Source of the DNA: Mesorhizobium_B sp963522145 | GTDB taxonomy: Bacteria > Pseudomonadota > Alphaproteobacteria > Rhizobiales > Rhizobiaceae | DNA length: 64,000 bases | Direction: 5' to 3' | Assembly (NCBI GenBank): GCA_963522145.1 | Contig: CAUQXI010000015.1 | Coordinates: 1-64,000, forward strand | Part shown: piece by piece, positions 26,146 to 34,924 of the stretch | How the letters are laid out: each line of letters starts with the position of its first letter | Position numbering within the stretch: position 1 is the stretch's first letter | The notes under the pieces: generated by a model | Told to the model about the DNA's origin: nothing | The model's database searches: none | What the model saw: only the letters and a program-made list of their open reading frames with translations | Made by a program: the position numbers and the translations under genes

Positions 26146-26977
26146 GGTGGAGGCGCACGCCTTTTCAGAAGCGGTGCAGAAGGGCGATCCCGACCGCTAC
26201 CTTGCAATCCTTTACGCTCCCGCTGACAGGCGAGAGGCCTTGTGGGCGCTGTACGCCTTCGATCTTGAGATCGCCGAAATCCGCCATCGCGTGCGCGAGC
26301 CGCTGCCGGGAGAAATCCGCATCCAATGGTGGCGCGACGTCATTGCGGCGGGCGGTGAGGCCGGCGGACATCCGCTCGCCGACGCGCTCCTCGACACGAT
26401 CCGCAACCATTCTCTTCCCGTCCAGGCGTTCGAGAACTATCTCGATGCCCGCATCTTCGACCTCTATGCCGACCCCATGCCGAGCCGCAACGACCTCGAA
26501 GGCTATTGCGGCGAGACAAGCGGCGCGATGATGCAACTCGCAGCGCTGATCCTGGAACCGGAAGCTGCGAGCGACGCGGGTGCCTTGTCGGGGCATGGAG
26601 GCTGTGCGCTGGAAATCACGCGCATCCTTCATCGCCTGCCGGCCGATCGTGCCCGCGGGCAGTGCTTCGTTCCGGTGGATCTGCTGGCAGCGGCTGGCAT
26701 CACGCCGGAAGCCTTTGTGGTGGGAAACAGCCGGCCCGCGGAGCAGCGAGTTATCGAAGCGATGCAGGCGCTCGCCCGCGAGCACCTGGAAGAGTTCAGA
26801 AGCCGCGCCGCAGCGCTTCCCGCCTCCCTGCGGCCGGCATTTCTGCCGCTTGCGCCCGTTCCTGCCATGCTTGCGCGGATGGCCGCTGCCGATCAGCTCT
26901 CGGGGGGCAGGCTTAGCGGATTGCCGGCCTGGCGGCGGCATTGGCTGATATTCCGCCGCGCCGCGCGCGGCTGGTAA
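26132..26977 (+). CDS. phytoene/squalene synthase-family protein (NDUFAF6-like)
   Basis: 281-aa protein of the trans-isoprenyl diphosphate synthase fold. The aspartate-rich motifs of true phytoene synthases (DxxxD) are weak: the segments seen are LYAFDLEIAEI and GGCALEITRILHRLPADRARG. It therefore resembles the non-catalytic NDUFAF6 branch more than a carotenoid enzyme, and no carotenoid gene is nearby. The TTG start at 26132 is uncertain; a GTG at 26147 is equally possible, and neither has a clear ribosome binding site. It ends 11 bases from the convergent trmFO. Confidence 0.8.
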   Translation: MPSTEVEAHAFSEAVQKGDPDRYLAILYAPADRREALWALYAFDLEIAEIRHRVREPLPGEIRIQWWRDVIAAGGEAGGHPLADALLDTIRNHSLPVQAFENYLDARIFDLYADPMPSRNDLEGYCGETSGAMMQLAALILEPEAASDAGALSGHGGCALEITRILHRLPADRARGQCFVPVDLLAAAGITPEAFVVGNSRPAEQRVIEAMQALAREHLEEFRSRAAALPASLRPAFLPLAPVPAMLARMAAADQLSGGRLSGLPAWRRHWLIFRRAARGW

Positions 26978-26988
26978 ACGAGACGAAT

Positions 26989-28401
26989 CTATTCAGCGGC
27001 TTCAGCGATCGGCTGCGCCACCCCAAGCCAGGTTCGGCAGTCAAACAGCGCGCGCCGGCAAAGCTCGCGTCGCTTGGCGGTGGTCTTGTCCTTGCCGCGC
27101 AGCCGCTTCCCTTCAGTGCGGGGGGCGTCAGAGGGCGGGAACAGGCCGAAATTGATGTTCATCGGCTGAAAGGAACGCTTGCCGGGCTCGTCATCCGAGA
27201 CGATGTGGCCGCCCGTGATATGCGCGAGCAGCGCGCCCATGGCCGTGGTCGCCGGCGGGAGAGCCGCCTGCTGCCCACAGGCTTCCTCGGCTGCAAAGCG
27301 GCCTGCCATCAATCCCACGGCCGCTGATTCGACATAGCCCTCGCACCCGGTGATCTGCCCCGCGAAGCGGATAGCGGGCCGCGATTTCAATCTCAGCGAA
27401 TGATCCAGCAGCGCAGGCGAGTTCAGATAGGTGTTGCGGTGCAGTCCGCCGAGGCGCGCGAACTCCGCGCCGGCCAGCCCCGGGATCGTGCGGAAAATTC
27501 GGACCTGCTCGGCGTGCTTCAGCTTGGTCTGGAAACCGACCATGTTGAACAAGCTGCCCAGCGCGTTGTCCTGCCGGAGCTGGACCACGGCATAGGCCTT
27601 TGTCGCCGAATCGTGCGCGTTGGTGAGGCCCATCGGCTTCATCGGACCATGGCGCAGGGTCTCGCGCCCGCGCTCTGCCATGACTTCGATCGGCAAGCAG
27701 CCGTCGAAATAGGGCGTGCCCTCCCACTGCTTGAAGGTGGTCTTTTCACCTGCGATCAGCGCATCCACGAAGGCGTCGTATTGCGCGCGATCCAGCGGAC
27801 AGTTGATGTAGTCCTTGCCGTTGCCGCCGGGCCCGACCTTGTCATAGCGCGATTGGAACCAGCAGATATCCATGTCGATCGTCTCGAAGTGAACGATCGG
27901 TGCGATGGCATCGAAAAAGGCGAGCGCATCCGCGCCCGTTTCGGAGCCGATCGCTGCGGCAAGGGAAGGAGCGGTCAGCGGGCCCGTCGCGATGATCGTG
28001 GCGCCCCAGTCGGTAGGCGGCAGGCCGTCAATTTCCTCGCGACGGATGGTGATCAGCGGATGCGCTTCGAGCCGTTCGGTCACCGCGCGGGAGAAACCGT
28101 CACGATCCACCGCAAGAGCCGAGCCTGCGGGGATTTGATGCGCATCGGCCGCGGCCATGATCAGCGAGCCGGCCAGACGCATCTCGGCGTGAAGGACGCC
28201 GACCGCATTTGCTTCAGCATCGTCGGAGCGGAAGGAGTTCGAGCAAACGAGTTCGGCGAGGCCTTCCGTCTTATGCGCTTCCGTGCCGCGTAGCGGGCGC
28301 ATCTCGTGGAGCACGACAGGCACCCCGGCCTGAGCCGCCTGCCACGCAGCTTCCGACCCGGCGAGGCCGCCCCCGATGACATGGATTTCGCGCATCGTCA
28401 T
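26989..28401 (-). CDS. trmFO: methylenetetrahydrofolate--tRNA-(uracil-5-)-methyltransferase
   Basis: 470-aa folate- and FAD-dependent enzyme that makes m5U54 in the T-loop of tRNA. The N-terminal FAD motif IHVIGGGLAGSEAAWQAA, the HEMRP block with ELVCSNSFRSDDAEANAVG, and the C-terminal NINFGLFPP are characteristic. I use the ATG at 28401; another lies two codons on. The frame is open further upstream without support. Confidence 0.95.
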   Translation of the reverse strand: MTMREIHVIGGGLAGSEAAWQAAQAGVPVVLHEMRPLRGTEAHKTEGLAELVCSNSFRSDDAEANAVGVLHAEMRLAGSLIMAAADAHQIPAGSALAVDRDGFSRAVTERLEAHPLITIRREEIDGLPPTDWGATIIATGPLTAPSLAAAIGSETGADALAFFDAIAPIVHFETIDMDICWFQSRYDKVGPGGNGKDYINCPLDRAQYDAFVDALIAGEKTTFKQWEGTPYFDGCLPIEVMAERGRETLRHGPMKPMGLTNAHDSATKAYAVVQLRQDNALGSLFNMVGFQTKLKHAEQVRIFRTIPGLAGAEFARLGGLHRNTYLNSPALLDHSLRLKSRPAIRFAGQITGCEGYVESAAVGLMAGRFAAEEACGQQAALPPATTAMGALLAHITGGHIVSDDEPGKRSFQPMNINFGLFPPSDAPRTEGKRLRGKDKTTAKRRELCRRALFDCRTWLGVAQPIAEAAE

Positions 28402-28464
28402 GGCGCGGCGTTTATGCCTCGGAGCCTCCGATTGCAAGAAGCGCGGGGGTACCTCCAGATAGCA

Positions 28465-28500
28465 CGACACCCGCCAGGGGAGGAGGTCCGGCGGGTGTCG
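28465..28500 (-). terminator. strong hairpin between the DUF1127 gene and trmFO
   Basis: CGACACCCGCC and GGCGGGTGTCG form a perfect 11-bp stem with a 14-nt loop, about 100 bases downstream of the DUF1127 stop and 64 bases upstream of trmFO. No T-run follows, so a terminator is only one option. A stabilising or attenuating structure is also possible. Confidence 0.35.
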
Positions 28501-28598
28501 CTATGGTCGGCCAGTAATCGGGAGGAGGATGAAAACCAGCCTATTCGTCGAAGCCAGGGAGGAGGACGGCTTCAACGAAATTCTTGATTTCGCTCGGA

Positions 28599-28739
28599 TC
28601 AGAGCGACTTGCGGGCGACGAAGCGGATGTCGCCACGGGCGATGCCGAGGTCGTTCAGCTCGCGGTTCGACAGGCGGCTCAGCTCGGTGACAGTGTCACG
28701 ATAACGGCGCCAGTTGCGGTAGTTCTGGATCAGGTTCAT
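28599..28739 (-). CDS. DUF1127 small arginine-rich protein
   Basis: 46-aa basic protein MNLIQNYRNWRRYRDTVTEL... with the DUF1127 core (ELSRLSNRELNDLGIARGDI). Such short proteins are common in alphaproteobacteria; some have been linked to phosphate and carbon metabolism, RNA turnover or stress. I chose the ATG at 28739, with AGAGG upstream; the frame is open further upstream but without support. It is transcribed alone from a roughly 190-base spacer shared with the divergent DUF2157 gene. Confidence 0.88.
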   Translation of the reverse strand: MNLIQNYRNWRRYRDTVTELSRLSNRELNDLGIARGDIRFVARKSL

Positions 28740-28926
28740 GGTCTTAAGCCTCTTTCGATCGTCTTTAGCTTTGTCTTGCTCTTCGGTGACAGGCGGAAGA
28801 TAGGGGGAGGGGGATCGCGATTGAAGCGACGATGTTGCATGGCAGCGATGCAAGTGTGCATTGCAGCATTAATCGATTGTAAAAACGCTCACCGCATGAG
28901 CGTGGGCGTCGTTCAGGGAAGTCGAA

Positions 28927-30036
28927 TTGGCAAGCTACGCGACACGAGTGAAGCAGGATATCGATGGCTGGGCAGCGCGGGGACTGATTGACGCGGCTAC
29001 TGCCGGCGTGCTCCGCGACGATGTCGCGAGCGCCGAGCGCCGGTCGATCAGCTTCGGCATGATCCTTGCCGTCCTGGCTGGCCTGATGCTCGCCGCAGCG
29101 ATCCTTATCTTTGTTGCCGCGAACTGGGATGCCATCCCTCGCCTAGCCCGGGTCGCCGGATTGTTCCTCATCATCTTCGCGGGCTATGTCGGCGGAGCCT
29201 TCCTGAAGACCAGTGGTCGCCACGAATTCGCGGAAGCCGCCTGGGTCGCGGCGGCGGGCGCGTTCGGGGCATCGATCGCCCTGACCGGACAGATGTATCA
29301 CCTCTCGGGGGACGAGGCCGGGGCGATCCTGGTCTGGTGTCTTGGAACAGGGCTGGCAGCCGCACTGCTGCTGTCGCGCCCCCTGACGATCGGCGCGGTG
29401 GTGCTGGCCTTGGCGTGGCTGTTCAGCGGCAGCGCTGGCATCGGCGGCGCGGCACCCGTGCCGCCCGGATTTCTGCCGCTCGCCGCCGCACTTTGGGGTG
29501 TGTCCCTGCTGACAGGCAGCCGCACCTCCCGCGACATCCTTCTGCTTTCGGTGATCCTGTACTTCACGCTTCTTGCTTCCCGCTGGGAGCCGGCGCTCGT
29601 GGGCACGCTGATGGCGCTGGTCGGAGCCGCGCTTTTCGTCGTGGTATGGCGCTGGCCGGAAGCCTCCGTGCGTATGATGAAGGTCGGCGACAATCTTCCT
29701 GCGCACTGCCTGACTGCCTGCCTCATCGGGCTTGGAATCGTGCAGGTGGACACACTTGATAAGGGGAGCTTCGTGCTGCCTGCCGCGCTGGGCCTAGCGG
29801 TGTCCGCGGCGGCGCTGGTGATGGCAGGACGGCAGAGCCGCAAACTTCGGCGGATCGCCTATCTCGGCTTCGCGCTGGAAACGGCTCTCGTTTACACGGT
29901 GACGGTGGGCAGTATGCTCGGCACGGCCGGCTTCTTTCTCAGCGCCGCGCTTCTTCTGGGGCTCTTCGCCGTCATCATCCTTCGTGTCGAACGCCGAATG
30001 ACCGGCATCCAGCCGATCCAGACAGGTGCCGTATGA
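28927..30036 (+). CDS. DUF2157 multi-pass membrane protein
   Basis: 369-aa protein. A soluble N-terminal DUF2157 segment (about 40 residues; VKQDIDGWAARGLIDAATAGV) is followed by about nine to ten hydrophobic helices covering the rest. The function of the family is unknown. The start is TTG at 28927, preceded by AGGGAA. Its stop overlaps the start of the next gene (ATGA), and that gene encodes a GDYXXLXY-domain protein. This pairing recurs in many bacteria and suggests the two act together at the inner membrane. Confidence 0.88.
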   Translation: MASYATRVKQDIDGWAARGLIDAATAGVLRDDVASAERRSISFGMILAVLAGLMLAAAILIFVAANWDAIPRLARVAGLFLIIFAGYVGGAFLKTSGRHEFAEAAWVAAAGAFGASIALTGQMYHLSGDEAGAILVWCLGTGLAAALLLSRPLTIGAVVLALAWLFSGSAGIGGAAPVPPGFLPLAAALWGVSLLTGSRTSRDILLLSVILYFTLLASRWEPALVGTLMALVGAALFVVVWRWPEASVRMMKVGDNLPAHCLTACLIGLGIVQVDTLDKGSFVLPAALGLAVSAAALVMAGRQSRKLRRIAYLGFALETALVYTVTVGSMLGTAGFFLSAALLLGLFAVIILRVERRMTGIQPIQTGAV

Positions 30037-30605
30037 ACCGGGTTCTGATGGCCGCGCTCGCGGCTGCGCTGCTGCAGATCGGCTTCCTGTCGTGGATGAT
30101 CGGCGCGCGCGCCTCCATCCTTCGCAATGGAACCGAAGTGGTGCTCAAGGTGGAGCCGGTCGATCCGCGCGATCTGCTGCGCGGCGACTACGTGTGGTTG
30201 GGCTATGAGATCGGAACGATCCCGGTCAGCCTCGTGGCCGATCTCACTCCGGAGATGACGGAATCACCTGGGGGCCAAGTCACGGTCCGGCTTGCCAAGG
30301 GCGCGGACGGCTTCTGGCATGTCGCATCCGCGTTTCTTCGCACGCCTACGTCGTCGCCGCCGGCGGGTCAGGTCGATCTCCGGGGTGAACTACCGGCCGG
30401 CTGGAGCCTCGCACCGGATGCGACGCTCAGCGTGAGCTATGGCATCGACCGCTATTATGTGCCCGAGGGCCGGGGGCAGGCGATCGAGCGGGATCTTCGC
30501 GTGCGCAGTTTCGGGATCCTCGTGGCGGTGGCAGAAGACGGCACGCCGCAGATCAAGGCGCTGCTCGACAATGGCCAGCCGCTCTTCGAGGAGCCGCTGT
30601 TCTGA
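30033..30605 (+). CDS. GDYXXLXY domain-containing membrane-anchored protein
   Basis: 190-aa protein with an N-terminal membrane anchor or uncleaved signal (LMAALAAALLQIGFLSWMIG) and a mainly beta-strand extracytoplasmic domain. It contains the family motif as GDYVWLGY near residue 50, and a second conserved block YGIDRYYVPEGRGQAIE. The function of the family is unknown. It is translationally coupled to the DUF2157 gene by a 4-bp overlap. Confidence 0.88.
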   Translation: MNRVLMAALAAALLQIGFLSWMIGARASILRNGTEVVLKVEPVDPRDLLRGDYVWLGYEIGTIPVSLVADLTPEMTESPGGQVTVRLAKGADGFWHVASAFLRTPTSSPPAGQVDLRGELPAGWSLAPDATLSVSYGIDRYYVPEGRGQAIERDLRVRSFGILVAVAEDGTPQIKALLDNGQPLFEEPLF

Positions 30606-30676
30606 GCTTGTGAGAGGGTTCGGCGATCCTTTGCCGGACCACCATCGCGGCGGGCGCGACGAGGCTCAAATTTCCT

Positions 30677-30704
30677 TTGCGCCACCTTGGGCGGGTGTTA
30701 TAGA
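30677..30704 (+). promoter_or_regulatory. probable promoter of tRNA-Leu
   Basis: TTGCGC and TATAGA are separated by 16 bases and end about 45 bases before the mature tRNA. The match to a housekeeping sigma-70 promoter is moderate. Confidence 0.4.
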
Positions 30705-30749
30705 ACCACGCGCTTTCGGGGCCGGTTTGTGGGATCGGCCCGATCCGAA

Positions 30750-30834
30750 GCGGGTGTGGTGGAACTGGTAGACACGCAGGATTTAGGTTCCTGTGGCGAA
30801 AGCCGTGGGGGTTCAAGTCCCTCCACCCGCACCA
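30750..30834 (+). tRNA. tRNA-Leu (anticodon UAG)
   Basis: A complete cloverleaf with a 7-bp acceptor stem (GCGGGTG/CACCCGC), a long variable arm typical of class II tRNAs, the anticodon stem-loop CAGGA-TTTAGGT-TCCTG, the T-arm GGGGGTTCAAGTCCCTC, and an encoded CCA end. The anticodon UAG reads CUA/CUN leucine codons. Confidence 0.97.
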
Positions 30835-30925
30835 GGTCCCATCCAAGTCCCATTCTCGGGCAGAATTGATCTCCGCAAGCGAGGCCGTCGCGCCGCAGGC
30901 GGCACAGGGTAAAGAAGGCTGAACG

Positions 30926-32416
30926 ATGCAAGTCACCGAAACGCTGAATTCCGGCTTGAAGCGTGAGATCAAGGTCACGGTTCCGGCCGGCGACCTTCAG
31001 GAGCGCTTGGCCAAGCGCCTGACGGATGCGCGCGGCAAGGTGCGTCTCAATGGGTTCCGCCCCGGCAAGGTGCCGCTTCAGCATCTCAAGAAGATGTACG
31101 GCAAGTCCTTCATGGCCGAGGTCGTCAACGAGATCTTGTCGGATTCGGCGCGCACCATCCTGTCCGGCCGTGGCGAGAAGGCTGCGATGCAGCCCGACAT
31201 CAGCATGACCGAGGACGAGAAGGAAGCCGAAAAGGTTCTGTCCGGAGACGCCGATTTCGAGTTCAACATCGCCTATGAGGTGATCCCGCCGATCGAGGTG
31301 AAGGATTTCTCCGGCATCAAGGTCACGCGACCGGTTTACGACGTGCCGGAGGCAGACATCGACGAGCAGGTGCAGCGCGTGGCGGAATCCGCTCGGTCCT
31401 TCGAGCCCAAGGAAGGTGCTGCTGAGACCGGCGACCGCGTCACGATCGATTATCTCGGCCGCATCGATGGCGAGGCGTTCGCCGGCGGGCAGGGGAGCGA
31501 TCAGCCGCTGGTGCTCGGCTCCAACCAATTTATCCCCGGCTTCGAGGACCAGCTCGTAGGCGCTTCCGCCGGTGACGAGCGTCAGGTCACGGTCACCTTT
31601 CCGGCGGATTACACCGCGGAGAACCTTGCCGGCAAGGAAGCCGTGTTCGATGTGACCGTAAAGGAGATCGCCGCGCCCGGCGAGTTCGAGCTCAACGACG
31701 AAGCGGCGAAGAAGCTCGGCATCGAGTCGCTCGAGCGGCTGCGCGAGGTGGTGCGCGGGCAGATCGAAAGCAATTTCGGCGGCATGACGCGCCAGAAGGT
31801 CAAGCGCCAGCTGCTCGACCAGTTGGACACCGAGTACAAGTTCGAAACGCCGTCCAAGCTGGTGCAGGCGGAATTCGACAATATCTGGAACCAGGTAACA
31901 CGCGATCTCGAGTCTGCCGGTCGTTCCTTCGAGGACGAGGAGACGACGGAGGACAAGGCGCGCGAGGAATATCTTGCGCTTGCGGAGCGCCGGGTTCGCC
32001 TTGGCCTCGTGCTGGCCGAGATCGGCGAGCAGGCCAACGTGCAGGTGTCCGACGAGGAAATGCAGCGCGCTTTGTTTGAAACCGTGCGCCGCTTTCCGGG
32101 CGACCAGCAGCAGCAGGTCTTCGAATACTACCGGAACAATCCGAGCGCTCTCACCGCCATCCGCGCTCCGCTCTTCGAGGAGAAGGTGATCGACCACCTG
32201 CTGACCAAGATCGACGTGGCCGACAAGAAGGTCAGCCGCGAAGAGCTGATGGCAGACGATGATGCGCCCGCCTCCTCCGCCGGTGGCGGTTCGGAGGAGG
32301 CGCAGGCTTCAGCGGCCGAGACTGAGGAGAAGCCGAAGAAGAAGGCTGCGCCGCGCAAGAAGAAGGCTGCTGCAACGGACGAGGCGGATACCGCTGAGGA
32401 ATCCGGCGCCCAGTAA
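30926..32416 (+). CDS. tig: trigger factor
   Basis: 496-aa ribosome-bound chaperone and prolyl isomerase. It has an N-terminal ribosome-binding domain with the exposed loop GFRPGKVP, a central FKBP-type PPIase domain (GDRVTIDYLGRIDGEAF through VKEIAAPG), and a C-terminal helical chaperone domain. After about residue 440 comes a low-complexity tail rich in Glu, Lys and Ala (PKKKAAPRKKKAAA), a frequent feature in alphaproteobacteria. The start has AAGAAGG upstream. It ends at a strong terminator. Confidence 0.97.
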   Translation: MQVTETLNSGLKREIKVTVPAGDLQERLAKRLTDARGKVRLNGFRPGKVPLQHLKKMYGKSFMAEVVNEILSDSARTILSGRGEKAAMQPDISMTEDEKEAEKVLSGDADFEFNIAYEVIPPIEVKDFSGIKVTRPVYDVPEADIDEQVQRVAESARSFEPKEGAAETGDRVTIDYLGRIDGEAFAGGQGSDQPLVLGSNQFIPGFEDQLVGASAGDERQVTVTFPADYTAENLAGKEAVFDVTVKEIAAPGEFELNDEAAKKLGIESLERLREVVRGQIESNFGGMTRQKVKRQLLDQLDTEYKFETPSKLVQAEFDNIWNQVTRDLESAGRSFEDEETTEDKAREEYLALAERRVRLGLVLAEIGEQANVQVSDEEMQRALFETVRRFPGDQQQQVFEYYRNNPSALTAIRAPLFEEKVIDHLLTKIDVADKKVSREELMADDDAPASSAGGGSEEAQASAAETEEKPKKKAAPRKKKAAATDEADTAEESGAQ

Positions 32417-32436
32417 GGCGCGTTTCGCGTAGCGTT

Positions 32437-32480
32437 AGAACGATGAGAGGCCGCCTCCGGGCGGTCTCTCATCGTTTAAA
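32437..32480. terminator. bidirectional intrinsic terminator between tig and radC
   Basis: A 17-bp stem (AACGATGAGAGGCCGCC with its complement at 32460-32476, one G-U pair) and a 4-nt loop, flanked by A and T residues, in the gap between two convergent genes. Confidence 0.8.
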
Positions 32481-32542
32481 GGTGCAGCACCGCTGATCGT
32501 CCTCGCTGCAGGATTTCCGTGATACGCCGCGTCGCGGCTCGC

Positions 32543-33337
32543 TCAGATCAGCATCAGCCCCTTGAAGCTGGCATGGCCGTTCTTGCCGATGATGATGTGG
32601 TCGTGAACGGCGATCCCGAGGGGTTTGCCGCTGGCGACGATCGTCTTCGTCATGTCGATGTCAGCCCGTGACGGCGTGGGGTCGCCCGAGGGATGATTAT
32701 GCACGAGGATGATGGCCGAGGCTGAAAGCTCCAAAGCGCGCTTCACCACCTCACGGGGATAGACCGGCGTATGGTCGACCGTGCCCTTTTGCTGCACCTC
32801 GTCGGCGATCAGGGCGTTCTTCTTGTCGAGAAACAGGACGCGGAACTGCTCCTTGGATTCAAAGGCCATTGCCGCGCGGCAGTAATCCAGCACGGCGTTC
32901 CAGCTCGAAAGCACCTCGCGCTTGAGCACCTGGCCACGTGCCATGCGCTGACCCATTGCCGCCGTGACTTTCAGGTCGAACGCGGTTGCCTCGCCGATGC
33001 CTTTCACCTCGCGAAGCAGCGCTTCGGGCGCGCCGAGCACCTCGCCCAGCGAACCGAAACGCGCAAGCATCGCCTTGGCATGGCCCTTCGTGTCACTGCG
33101 CGGGATCGAGCGGAACAGCAGTAGCTCGAGAAGTTCGTAGTCGGCGAGAGCGTCGGGCCCGGCACTGCGGAACCGGTCCCGCAGCCGATCCCGGTGACCG
33201 AGATAATGCGGCTTCTCCTCCGCCGCAGCAGGTAGAGGCGAGGGGACGGAGGGCAGATCGAGGCCGGGCGCGAGTTCGTCCATGTTCAGAGGACGCTCGG
33301 CAAGGAAGCCGTATCCGCGCTTGTTCTTCTGTTTCAC
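32543..33337 (-). CDS. radC: RadC-family JAMM/MPN+ protein
   Basis: 264-aa protein. An N-terminal helix-hairpin-helix part (LREVKGIGEATAFDLK) is followed by the JAMM metalloprotease-like domain with metal motif LVHNHPSGDPTPSRADI and a preceding Glu. It is historically annotated as a DNA-repair protein, but the biochemical role is uncertain. The start appears to be GTG at 33337, with a weak ribosome binding site. It sits 21 bases downstream of map on the same strand. Confidence 0.93.
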   Translation of the reverse strand: MKQKNKRGYGFLAERPLNMDELAPGLDLPSVPSPLPAAAEEKPHYLGHRDRLRDRFRSAGPDALADYELLELLLFRSIPRSDTKGHAKAMLARFGSLGEVLGAPEALLREVKGIGEATAFDLKVTAAMGQRMARGQVLKREVLSSWNAVLDYCRAAMAFESKEQFRVLFLDKKNALIADEVQQKGTVDHTPVYPREVVKRALELSASAIILVHNHPSGDPTPSRADIDMTKTIVASGKPLGIAVHDHIIIGKNGHASFKGLMLI

Positions 33338-33358
33338 GCGCGTTCGTCCGACTGGTTG

Positions 33359-34195
33359 TTACGCCTTGCTGCTTGGCAGGCCGGGTGCGTCGAGGCCGGC
33401 GGCAGACAGCGTGAACACTTCGCAGCCGTTATCCGTCACGCCTACCGAATGCTCATATTGCGCCGAAAGGGAGCGGTCGCGGGTGACCGCGGTCCAGCCA
33501 TCTGCCAGAACCTTCACATGCGGACGGCCGAGATTGATCATCGGCTCGATGGTGAAGATCATGCCCGGGCGCATTTCGACGCCTTCATGGGCGCTGCCGT
33601 AATGAAGGATGTTCGGCGCGTCGTGGAAGACCTGGCCCACACCATGGCCGCAGAAATCCCGCACGACGGAGCAGCGCTCGCTCTCGGCATAAGACTGGAT
33701 CGCGGCGCCGATGGCGCCTGTTCGCGTACCGGGGCGCACCGCTGCCACGCCGCGCATGAGGCATTCATAGGTGACCTCAAGCAGCCGTTCGGCTGCGCGC
33801 TTGACGGGGCCGACGGGGTACATGCGGCTTGCATCGCCGTGCCATCCGTCGAGAAGAAAGGTCACATCGATGTTGACGATATCGCCCTCCTTCAACGGCT
33901 TGTCGTCCGGAATGCCGTGGCACACGACATGATTGATCGATGTGCAGGTGGATTTGGTGAAGCCGCGGTAGTTCAGGGTCGCGGGCGGAGCGTTGTGGTC
34001 CATGCCATATTCAAACACGAAACGGTCGATCGTGTTCGTCGTGACGCCGGGCGCGACGATCGAGGCTAACTCATCGAGGCATGAAGCGGTCAGCCGGCTC
34101 GCGCGGCGCATGCCCTCAAAGCCCTCCTCGTCATAGAGACGGATCTGACCGGTGTTCTTCAGCGGCGCCACCGCTGCGTCGACATAGCTGACCAT
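33359..34195 (-). CDS. map: type I methionine aminopeptidase
   Basis: 278-aa dinuclear metalloprotease that removes the initiator Met. Metal ligands appear in order: NIDVTFLLDGWHGD (two Asp), FCGHGVGQVFH (His), FTIEPMI (Glu) and QYEHSV (Glu). The substrate His lies in NHVVCHGIPD. I chose the ATG at 34195, which has AAAGGA upstream; the open frame continues 55 codons further without support. The N-terminal extension of about 25 residues before the catalytic domain is normal. Confidence 0.95.
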   Translation of the reverse strand: MVSYVDAAVAPLKNTGQIRLYDEEGFEGMRRASRLTASCLDELASIVAPGVTTNTIDRFVFEYGMDHNAPPATLNYRGFTKSTCTSINHVVCHGIPDDKPLKEGDIVNIDVTFLLDGWHGDASRMYPVGPVKRAAERLLEVTYECLMRGVAAVRPGTRTGAIGAAIQSYAESERCSVVRDFCGHGVGQVFHDAPNILHYGSAHEGVEMRPGMIFTIEPMINLGRPHVKVLADGWTAVTRDRSLSAQYEHSVGVTDNGCEVFTLSAAGLDAPGLPSSKA

Positions 34196-34304
34196 CGAAA
34201 AATCGTCCTTTGGCGGCAGCGCCGCTTCCGCCCCGTTGTGGCATCGCGAGGCGGCGTCTTCAAGGAGTGCTGCGACACTGCCGCGCCATGAGATGCTGCA
34301 GAAA

Positions 34305-34335
34305 CGACAAGGGCCTCCCGGAGGAGGCCCCTGCA
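34305..34335 (-). terminator. probable terminator of the DUF4142 gene
   Basis: GGGCCTCC and GGAGGCCC form an 8-bp GC stem with a 4-nt loop, 27 bases beyond the DUF4142 stop on the minus strand. It is followed on that strand by a short T-rich stretch. Confidence 0.65.
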
Positions 34336-34356
34336 TGCTCGTTGCGACCGACGCGT

Positions 34357-34890
34357 TCAATGTGCTGCGACCAGCTCCTTCACGTGCATCTCGTGCCCTT
34401 CGAGCGTGGGCAGCGTCTTCTTGGCGAAAGCCACCACGCTCTCGTCGTCGCCTGACCCCGCATAGGTACGGAACAGCGCCACCGCTTCCATGTGGGCTGC
34501 CGCCTGCATGTCGATGTAAAGCATTTGGAAGTCGTCGCCCTGCGCGGCATCGAGCTGCTTCAGCATCGCGGCGTGCTTGGGCGCGAGCTTGGATGCCTCG
34601 GCCGTCTTGCCGCCCTTGTCGAGCGCCGCCTTCAGCTCATCGCCAGCCTTGGTATGGTCGGCGATCATCTGGCCTGCAAAGGTCTTTACATCGGCGCTGG
34701 GCGCCTTCTGCTCCGCCATCTTGCTCGACTGAATCTCGAACTCGTTCGAGCTCATCACCGTTTTTGCAAAGTCGGGCGTGGCCACTGCATAGATCGGCTT
34801 GGCCGCATCCGCCGGCGCGGCCGATTTTTCAGCTGCGAAGGCAGTACCCGCGACTAGCACCGCCGCGAGCGTCAAAGTCAATTTCTTCAT
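34357..34890 (-). CDS. DUF4142 secreted protein
   Basis: 177-aa exported protein with a clear signal peptide (MKKLTLTLAAVLVAGTAFAAE) and a DUF4142 four-helix, ferritin-like bundle (ATPDFAKTVMSSNEFEIQSS ... FAGQMIADHTKAGDELKAAL ... MLYIDMQAAAHMEAVALF). The family is periplasmic and uncharacterised. AAGGAAAA precedes the ATG. It lies 34 bases downstream of a secreted hydrolase gene on the same strand, so they probably share a transcript that ends at the hairpin downstream. Confidence 0.85.
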   Translation of the reverse strand: MKKLTLTLAAVLVAGTAFAAEKSAAPADAAKPIYAVATPDFAKTVMSSNEFEIQSSKMAEQKAPSADVKTFAGQMIADHTKAGDELKAALDKGGKTAEASKLAPKHAAMLKQLDAAQGDDFQMLYIDMQAAAHMEAVALFRTYAGSGDDESVVAFAKKTLPTLEGHEMHVKELVAAH

Positions 34891-34924
34891 TGTCGTTTTC
34901 CTTGATCGGACTTGTGGGGTGCGG

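Noticed and set aside
26132..26977. Carotenoid or hopanoid biosynthesis gene
   Set aside because: No crt or hpn genes are nearby, the aspartate-rich catalytic motifs look degenerate, and the neighbour is an NDUFAF3-like gene.
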